Shown: positions 35,923 to 41,783 of the stretch, piece by piece
Position numbering within the stretch: the stretch's first letter is position 1
Layout: every line of letters begins with the position of its first letter
NCBI GenBank assembly: GCA_036897625.1
Contig: JAYMTA010000099.1
Coordinates: forward strand, 1-41,783
Source of the DNA: Pelargonium cotyledonis
Taxonomy: Eukaryota > Streptophyta > Magnoliopsida > Geraniales > Geraniaceae
Direction of reading: 5' to 3'
Length of the DNA stretch: 41,783 nt
The notes under the pieces: model-generated
Database searches by the model: none
The model's input: only the letters and a program-made list of their open reading frames with translations
What the model was told of the DNA's origin: nothing
Position numbers and translations under genes: made by a program

Positions 35923-35990
35923 ATATCAGAGTAAGCGTAATGGATATAGTATATAAATTGATTTATTATACAGGTTCGAGTCCGAGAAGT
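35923..35990 (+). pseudogene. possible tRNA-Arg-like relic
   Basis: GTAAGCGTAATGGATATAGT (35931-35950) resembles the D arm GTAGCTTAATGGATAGAGC typical of arginine tRNAs, whose D loop carries the word AATGGATA. CAGGTTCGAGTCC (35971-35983) is a good T loop at close to normal distance. The intervening bases form an AT-only hairpin (ATAAAT with ATTTAT) instead of a normal anticodon arm, and the acceptor does not pair. The identity as Arg is tentative. Confidence 0.38.
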
Positions 35991-37971
35991 GGGTTTCCCG
36001 GTCGGACGATCTCTCTTTATTCTTGGTTCTAGCTGGAAGTAATTAGGCAGCTTTTCTTATTTTCGGAGATATAGGAGGGGGTTTCAATTACTTTGAAAGG
36101 GTGATAGCTAATACTTACTCGTTTTTAAAACAATGTTAAGGAATACAGAAGACTCACTTGATAGTGCTATAGTTACTCTAATTAGTACTTAATCGATATA
36201 CTAGCAGGATACTGTCTTCGCGAGTCTAGAGCTTTCTAGGTATTCAAAAACATCCTTAGGGTAAGTTCGTAATCTTAAAAAGTTTTAAAAGAAAGGAGTA
36301 AAACCAAGTACTTTAGTTGGATTTAGGAAAGGGTCCCTCAGTGGAGACAGTAAAAAGTACACTTTCCAGCTGATTAGAGGATCTCATAAGAATTCTGCAA
36401 GGTATTGTTATATCATAAGGTGGCAAAGCCGCTTAGGTCCAATTTTATTAAGCCTACTTCCATAGATTTTAGTTTTTCTTTGTTTAGGTACCGGCATTAT
36501 TAAATTACCCAGTCATACTATTGTGGTAGTAACCAAACTAAAAGTAACCCTATTAAAACAAATGTTCTTCTTTTTTTTTTTAACGGGCTTCTTCTATTAG
36601 TTTTTTAAACTCAACTCTATAAGAAATTTCCTATTATTTATATCTTTTGATACTCCTTTTTTATCGATTTTGCTTTGATTATTTGTATGTTTTTTGTTGA
36701 CTTTTTATCCTATATACAACTAAAACTGTACTAAGAGTGGGCACCTCTTTAGATTACTTTCTATTTTATTCTATTTACCAATCTGTCAAATATAAGCAAA
36801 ATAAACTTCCAACTTTTCTCGGTGAAGATTGAGGGTCCTAGAAGAAGAAGAACTCTTACACTTTTTCCTTATTGAACTGAATATGGGAAACCTAGTATAA
36901 ACTCAAGACTCTCAAGACTAAAAAAATATAAAATAACAAAGAATAAAAATCCAATTTGTGCCCTTAAGATACCCTGTTTGAACTTAGTACAGGACTAGAG
37001 AAATTTAATAAAGCAGGGCAAAAGCCAAGAGTCTCCTTTTTTCATACTCCAGTATTTCAGGTATCAAGACTCATAAGAATACAGCTGTTCTAAAGGTATC
37101 ATACAGAGTACAGGTATAGCAGCTAAGAAGGGTATTATGATAGGAAAGGTACAGCGAAAGAGGTTTTGTTATAAGTCTTAAAATAAAAGTATGAAGCAAG
37201 TTAAAATAAACAGTCTTGTGGCACTTGAATCTTTGTAGCTCTAATGTATTGTATTGGGGTTGGGAATATAGAGAAATAAAGAAATGTGTTTACAGTGAAG
37301 ACTTTTTGTTTTGTATGTAAAATTGGAGTATAGGAATTGCCAATTAGAAGGGTCCCTTCTTTTAGACTCTGGTTCCGGTATTTTCAGGTAAGGAAAAAGT
37401 CAGGAGTCTTCTCTAACTTCTTATGGTGTAAAGCATGGTTGCTTACTTCTTCTTAGTTATAGGTGAACTTGCTCATTAAAAAGGAGTACTTTTCCCTTTA
37501 TTTCATCTTATTCCTTATTCTGGGAACCCCCACAGAAAAGTCAAAGGGCCTTGCTATTGTTTTTAATAGTTTTTATCTTTCCTCTATCACTAGCTTTTTC
37601 ATGAATAAGCATGTTTTATACGATCATAAGTAAGCCAAGTATAGGCAATAAACGAAGTGTTTTGGGAATGCAATCTCTAAGAATAACAAGAACAAAAACA
37701 AGAAAGATAAGATTTAAGGAATTAAGGTAATGTCAATTACTAACTCTTTCATTCTTTAGTAATTGACAGTCAAGGCCCCAAAAGTCTGTCTTTATAGTTT
37801 GGGCTTCGCGCCTTAAAGTTTCCATTTCTAGTTGGGATTTCAGTATGAATTCTTGGGCCAAATTATCGGTGTCTTCTTGGTCTTGTTTTTGGAATAGATA
37901 CAGAATAGAAAAGAGAATCCATACTTATTCTTTGCCTTACTTGTTTTATTCCTTACTTGTTGAAGAGTAAG
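35991..37971. other. non-coding stretch without recognisable genes
   Basis: It contains the second copy of the 17-bp repeat (36703-36719), a T11 run (36571-36581) and a 9-bp tandem duplication CTCAAGACT at 36902-36919. From about 36.5 kb the text changes character: longer purine or pyrimidine runs and no GGATCC sites. Confidence 0.6.
36703..36719 (+). repeat. 17-bp exact repeat, copy 2
   Basis: Identical to 23675-23691; see that entry for the flanking likeness. Confidence 0.45.
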
Positions 37972-38021
37972 ACTTAATTAGTTAAGGAGTAGTACTTAAC
38001 TTAATTCCTTAATAGTTAAGT
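37972..38021. other. 16-bp AT-rich hairpin ending at the direct repeat
   Basis: ACTTAATTAGTTAAGGA (37972-37988) pairs with TCCTTAATAGTTAAGT (38006-38021): sixteen pairs with one G-T wobble and a single bulged G, around a 17-base loop. The right arm ends on the base before the 77-bp repeat begins. An alternative 7-pair stem (ACTTAAC 37994-38000 with GTTAAGT 38015-38021) competes with it. Position and strength suggest that it marks, or helped create, the repeat boundary. Nothing similar precedes copy 1 at the end of the window. Confidence 0.65.
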
Positions 38022-38098
38022 TGTTCTAATGTAGCTTTAATTGGTAAGGCTATTAGACTTTCTAATAGGTAGTCCGCTAAAGGAAGAGTCACTCACCT
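38022..38098. repeat. 77-bp direct repeat, copy 2
   Basis: Identical to 1-77. The tRNA-like D arm (38034-38050) and anticodon-like hairpin (38051-38067) are repeated exactly. No T-loop-like sequence follows at the distance seen after copy 1. Confidence 0.95.
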
Positions 38099-38144
38099 AC
38101 GGTTCCTGAATTCCTAATTTAAATGAAGGGAAGAAAGAATTTTG

Positions 38145-38161
38145 ATCCAAGATAAATCTTG
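38145..38161. repeat. short palindromic repeat, copy at 38.1 kb
   Basis: ATCCAAGATAAATCTTG, identical to 5328-5344, with the perfect inverted repeat CAAGAT-AA-ATCTTG. It lies just upstream of the first member of the larger repeat family. Confidence 0.5.
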
Positions 38162-38207
38162 CCCCTATAGAGGGTCATGCAAAAAGTCAAGAATTTTCTT
38201 ACTTTTA

Positions 38208-38330
38208 CTGCTATGCTGGACTACTTTTGACTTTTTTGGATCGAGCTCCCCTTCCTAAAAACAGGTAGTGAAGTTTTGCAGTTATATGAAACGTGAATTT
38301 CTTGTCAAAATAGATAGATTTTCTACCCCT
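38208..38330 (+). repeat. diverged repeat family, partial copy A
   Basis: GGACTACTTTTGACTTTTTT (38219-38238) and the following CCCTTCCTAAAA match 39957-39999 closely (copy C). Further on, GAAGTTTTGCAGTTATATGA resembles GAACTTTCGTAGCTATATGA near 38715 in copy B. The copies differ by many substitutions and gaps, so they are old. No coding potential is seen. Confidence 0.6.
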
Positions 38331-38429
38331 TTCCTAGGGAAATGCCCTAAAATGTTTGTTCCATTTTCACCTACGGTAAAATCAATAAGACCTATTTTAG
38401 CTAATAAAGTCTTCCCTGTTTCAAAAAAA

Positions 38430-38760
38430 GTAGGAGACATATAGATGTAAATTCAATAAAACACAAATTCCCTTCGAGAGACGTTTCAGAATTTGACAAC
38501 TTTTAATTTCCCGGTATTTTTGCCCTCAAACAAGTTTTCCCTATAGAGACCGACTCTAAAATGTGTAAAAAGTAGGACTTTTGCCGCTATACTGGACTCA
38601 ACTTTCTTCTTTTCTGAGTCAATTCCTTTACTGAAATCATGTTTATTGATTTCTCATATGCTAATCGCACCTTTTTCTTTTTCTAAATCCGTTCTCGAAG
38701 GAAAATCCTGAAATGAACTTTCGTAGCTATATGAAATAGAAACTCTTCCATTTCGAAATG
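38430..38760 (+). repeat. diverged repeat family, copy B
   Basis: GTAGGAGACATATAGATGTA and AATTCAATAAA, then TTGACAACTTTTAATTTCCC and GGTATTTTTG, recur in the same order in copy C from 39790. Further along, the GGACT and GTTTATTGATTT words also keep their order. Similarity fades after about 38670. The unit is not a recognised plant transposon and has no terminal inverted repeat that I can see. Confidence 0.7.
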
Positions 38761-38992
38761 AGCTAGACTGAAGTACTAAGGCAAACTCGTTTGTAAACGC
38801 GCCTAACTAAGAAACCTAAAGACAAGCCTTCTCTAGTATAAGTACAAAAGCAAGACTGAATGAAGGTCAGGTGAAAGCTTGTCTATATGAATGGTTTACC
38901 TACTTATAAGATTGAATTCCTATAATCAGTCTTTAAGAAAGGTATGCTTTAGCTTACTTCCCTCACTTCAAACTGCGCTTCCAAGTTAACAC

Positions 38993-39030
38993 CCCAACTC
39001 TTCACTTCGTTCAGACAAGATAAACTTGCC
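38993..39030 (+). repeat. 38-bp repeat with one mismatch, copy 1
   Basis: CCCAACTCTTCACTTCGTTC followed by AGACAAGATAAACTTGCC equals 40328-40365 except for one C/T difference. It ends in the palindrome-like CAAGATAAACTTG. The offset to its partner (1,335 bp) is close to the 1,360-bp offset between copies B and C, which suggests duplication of a segment of at least 600 bp. Confidence 0.85.
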
Positions 39031-39789
39031 TCTTTACTACAAACACAAATGACTTGACTTTAACCCTAAAGTTCTTCCTTAAACAATCTTTAACCAGAGT
39101 ACAGAATACAACTAATCGCACTCACCGCTTACTTACTTGCTTTCCTTAGAGCTAGACTCGGATTCTGTAGCTTACTCTACTGCTTATGACTGACTTTGTT
39201 ACTCTGTATCAGTATCCTCTTCTTAACCCCTAAACTTTACTATTACTAAAAGGGAACCCTAGGAACACAGTAACAAGCAACTAACTCAATTCCCGATCTC
39301 TTCCTTAATTAGATTGTTGCAGAGAAGTTCTTACCTTATACTACTTAGATTTTCCCTATCATTTATAAAGAAATGTCTTTGCCCCTTAATCGCTCCCTTG
39401 ACTTCCTACTTGAAAACTGGATCGGAAGGACAAGAATACAGAAACAAAAAAGAAGAGTATTCCCTGGTTTGAATCTTCTCTATTTCCTTAGTCCCAGATA
39501 CTAAACAAACAGAATATGAAGAACGCAGCTTTGTTAAGCCTTGTCCCCCTTGACTAATTAGGAATTCTTACTTAGTTTTCCTTAAGTTCAGTATCTACTA
39601 CTAAGACTTTGTACGAAATTTCTTTAGTTCTTTAGGGCTTTCTTCCTTCTGTTACTTAGAAAAAGAGACTCGGTTTGAATCCTACATATGCTTAACGGGG
39701 TCTTTCTCAGTCTTCCCTTAGAATACCCAAAATTGAGTGACTCTTCTAAACTAAATAAGTAGCTCAAAACTTCACTGGCAAATTAGAAA
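39031..39789. other. pyrimidine-rich non-coding block
   Basis: The plus strand is dominated by C and T. It holds the AGAGCTAGACTC word shared with about 28859 and the AAGCAACTAACTCAATTCCC block similar to 5380-5400. No open frame or RNA gene is seen. Confidence 0.6.
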
Positions 39790-40060
39790 GTAGGAGACAT
39801 ATAATTGTAAATTCAATAAACAAGCAATTTCCCTCTGTGGACCTGTTTCGAAATTGACAACTTTTTAATTTCCCGGTATTTTTGTCCTAAACCTGCTTTC
39901 TCCTAAGTAAGCGAGATCAAAAATGTACAAAAACTAAGACTTTGACAGCTATAGTGGACTGCTTTTGACTTTTTTGGAAATGTCTTCCCTTCCTAAAATG
40001 GTGTTTATTGATTTTGCATATAGGCGTTTCCTACTTTTTCCAAAAAATGAAACAAACTCT
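39790..40060 (+). repeat. diverged repeat family, copy C
   Basis: Matches copy B at GTAGGAGACATATA and in TTGACAACTTTTTAATTTCC and its surroundings, and copy A at GGACTGCTTTTGACTTTTTT. It therefore combines blocks found separately in A and B and may be closest to the ancestral order. Two short overlapping open frames (40008-40214, 40169-40369) follow but are not recognisable. Confidence 0.7.
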
Positions 40061-40327
40061 CCTAGGAAAGAGGGGTCCTATTCATTTTCCATCTATAGCT
40101 CCCCTCAAAAGATTCAGAATCACTATCCCTTGTGTTAGAATACGTAGGGTACTTGTGCCTGCTAGTTTATGGATCAAGTCAGAAATTGCATCTCTTCCCA
40201 ATTACAAGAAATGAATATAGTAAGCAATTCCTTTGTTGAATGTGGAGCGTGTATCGAAAGAGTTGTCACTCAGGGGAATCAAAATGAAAACAGAGTAGCT
40301 CAAAAAGTGTCTTTGTCCAAGATAAAT

Positions 40328-40365
40328 CCCAACTCTTCACTTTGTTCAGACAAGATAAACTTGCC
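40328..40365 (+). repeat. 38-bp repeat with one mismatch, copy 2
   Basis: Partner of 38993-39030. Here it is preceded directly by another palindrome-like word, CCAAGATAAATC (40317-40328). Confidence 0.85.
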
Positions 40366-41783
40366 TTAACCAAAAAGCTTTCTTAAGTCTTAGTAAAAGC
40401 GGCTTATTCAAGGGATTCCTAAAATCCTTAGGAACCTTTTCCGGGTGTAGTTCTTACTTTGCTTGTGGTGTTGAGTACTTTACTAATTGTGTTGAGTACC
40501 TTTTACTAATGAAACCAAGCTAAAGCTTCCCTTAAAAGAGTATAGACTTTACTAGCTAAAGCTCTCGTTTGTACTAAGATTACAGAAGAGTAAGGTTAGT
40601 TATACCTTGGATAGAACAGGAAGACCTTATAACCAACATCAACAAAAGCAGACTTTAAAGTTGACTTCTTTACTGCCTACCTATACCTTTCTTAGAAGCT
40701 AGATACGAGATACTACTCTTTAGAACCCTTAAACAAGTAACAAGACTAACTAGTCAATCCCAGGCAGAAGCTTATAGGAAAGTCATTAAGAAGTCAATTA
40801 AAGCATACCTATTTATGTAGGATCAGATCCATTTGCAGTTTTATTAGTGTCTGTTTGTTACTCTTTCTGTTCCTTTCTTCTTGACTATACGTAAGAGATT
40901 CCTGGTCTTACATCTTGCTTTGTTGTTTCTTACTCTTGCTTTCCTTGATCAGTAAAATCACTTATATAATAGTCTTCATTACCTCATTGATTAGCTAACT
41001 GATTGACTGGTTTTGCACTTTCAAGCAATCAAGCAAACTGAACTCCTAAGTCAATGAGAGTTTACACCTTCTTTCATTAAGTGACTGACTGAAGCTCCTA
41101 GTGAAACAACATCTGAGTTACACTTTCTTGCTTATTTACAAGACAGGGTGCTTCGCTTTCCTAAGACTGATTCAGGTGAGATTGAGCTTGACTATTAGTC
41201 TCTTACAGTCTTTGATATCTTTCTTTAACCAAATAGAAATTGCACTCACTGGGTTCGGGGGTCATCCCACTCTACAGTCTCATTGCCTAAGAAGCTGATA
41301 CAAACTGACTGAATGTTGAATGTCATGAATTCCTTCTTTGCTTGGTGTTAGGATGAGTTGTTCTTGCTTGGGTTCTGTTCTTATTGGGGTTGAGTCCCTC
41401 GCTCTCAGACTCTAACTAGAAACTTATTAGGAACTCCAAGAAACTATCTAGAACTTAGACTCAGACTAGGAATCTGATACCCATTTCTCCAAGTAAACTT
41501 GCCTCTCTCTACTGATAGCTACTAAAGAATCTAAGAAGAGGTCTGATATCCTTAAGAAGAGTACTAATACAATAGATAGTCAGACAAGCTCAGACTCCTA
41601 ACAAGAAGATTTCATACCTAACTACAAGAAGACCAATAAGACAGCTAAGAAGACTCCTATTATCAAGACTGGTATAGCTACTCAGACTAATAAGAAAGCT
41701 ACAGGTATAGGTATGATGAGGAAGTGTAGCTCATTCCAAGCCAGTGTTCTAATTCCCTTGTCATTGTTTAGGAGTTCTTGTTT
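40366..41783. other. non-coding end segment
   Basis: It contains an imperfect tandem duplication at 40468-40510 (GTGTTGAGTAC then TTTACTAAT, twice). From 41602 one plus-strand frame stays open to the window end (60 codons, Lys/Thr-rich), but it has no start that stands out and would stop within four codons if the molecule is circular. CGTAAGAGA at 40890-40898 matches the promoter-like core without other support. Confidence 0.55.
40468..40510. repeat. imperfect 21-bp tandem duplication
   Basis: GTGTTGAGTAC-TTTACTAAT (40468-40487) is followed by GTGTTGAGTAC-CTTTTACTAAT (40489-40510), differing by two inserted bases. It is a likely slippage product. Confidence 0.75.

Noticed and set aside
41602..41783. 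Lys/Thr-rich frame open to the window end
   Set aside because: No convincing start, and on a circular molecule it would stop within four codons after base 1. Repeated AAGAAG and ACT words explain it.
1..41783. CRISPR array, rRNA, group II intron or transposase
   Set aside because: No regularly spaced identical repeats, no conserved rRNA words, no convincing intron domain V and no long reading frame were seen on either strand.

Overview
Nothing in this 41.8 kb looks like a working gene. The base composition is AT-rich and even (about one third G+C by eye in sampled lines), stops are dense in all six frames, and the longest open frame is 89 codons, which is about what chance gives at this composition. 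I see no rRNA, no recognisable protein gene, no intact tRNA, no insertion sequence and no CRISPR array. The only recognisable gene material is a scatter of decayed tRNA-like pieces. Several of these, read against remembered families, match plant mitochondrial or plastid-derived tRNAs: tRNA-Ser(GCU) near 29.6 kb, tRNA-Lys near 30.5 kb, plastid-type tRNA-Asp near 17.6 kb and tRNA-Gln on the minus strand near 25.4 kb. Weaker Ser(UGA)-, Trp-, Arg-, Ile/Met- and other tRNA-like pieces occur elsewhere. The best reading is a gene-less (empty) chromosome or sub-chromosome of a multipartite plant mitochondrial genome. The low G+C is unusual for a land-plant mitochondrion, so the assignment is an inference.

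Layout. Bases 1-77 are an exact direct repeat of 38022-38098. The shared segment contains a well-formed tRNA-like D arm followed by an anticodon-like hairpin. The second copy is directly preceded by a 16-bp AT-rich hairpin (37972-38021). From about 0.1 to 36 kb the sequence is featureless decayed DNA with the tRNA remnants, a few stem-loops, short tandem duplications and a strong excess of the palindrome GGATCC. From about 38.1 to 40.4 kb there is a family of diverged repeats, in at least three partial copies, together with a small palindromic element (CAAGATAAATCTTG) that also occurs near 5.3 kb. The last 1.4 kb is non-coding.

How it may work. Nothing here suggests that the molecule contributes protein. 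Plausible roles are structural. The 77-bp repeat could mediate recombination: if the molecule is circular, crossing over would give circles of 38,021 and 3,762 bp. Tails of decayed tRNAs could act as RNA-processing signals (t-elements). Everything else is best regarded as drifting DNA until reads, transcripts or homologues show otherwise.
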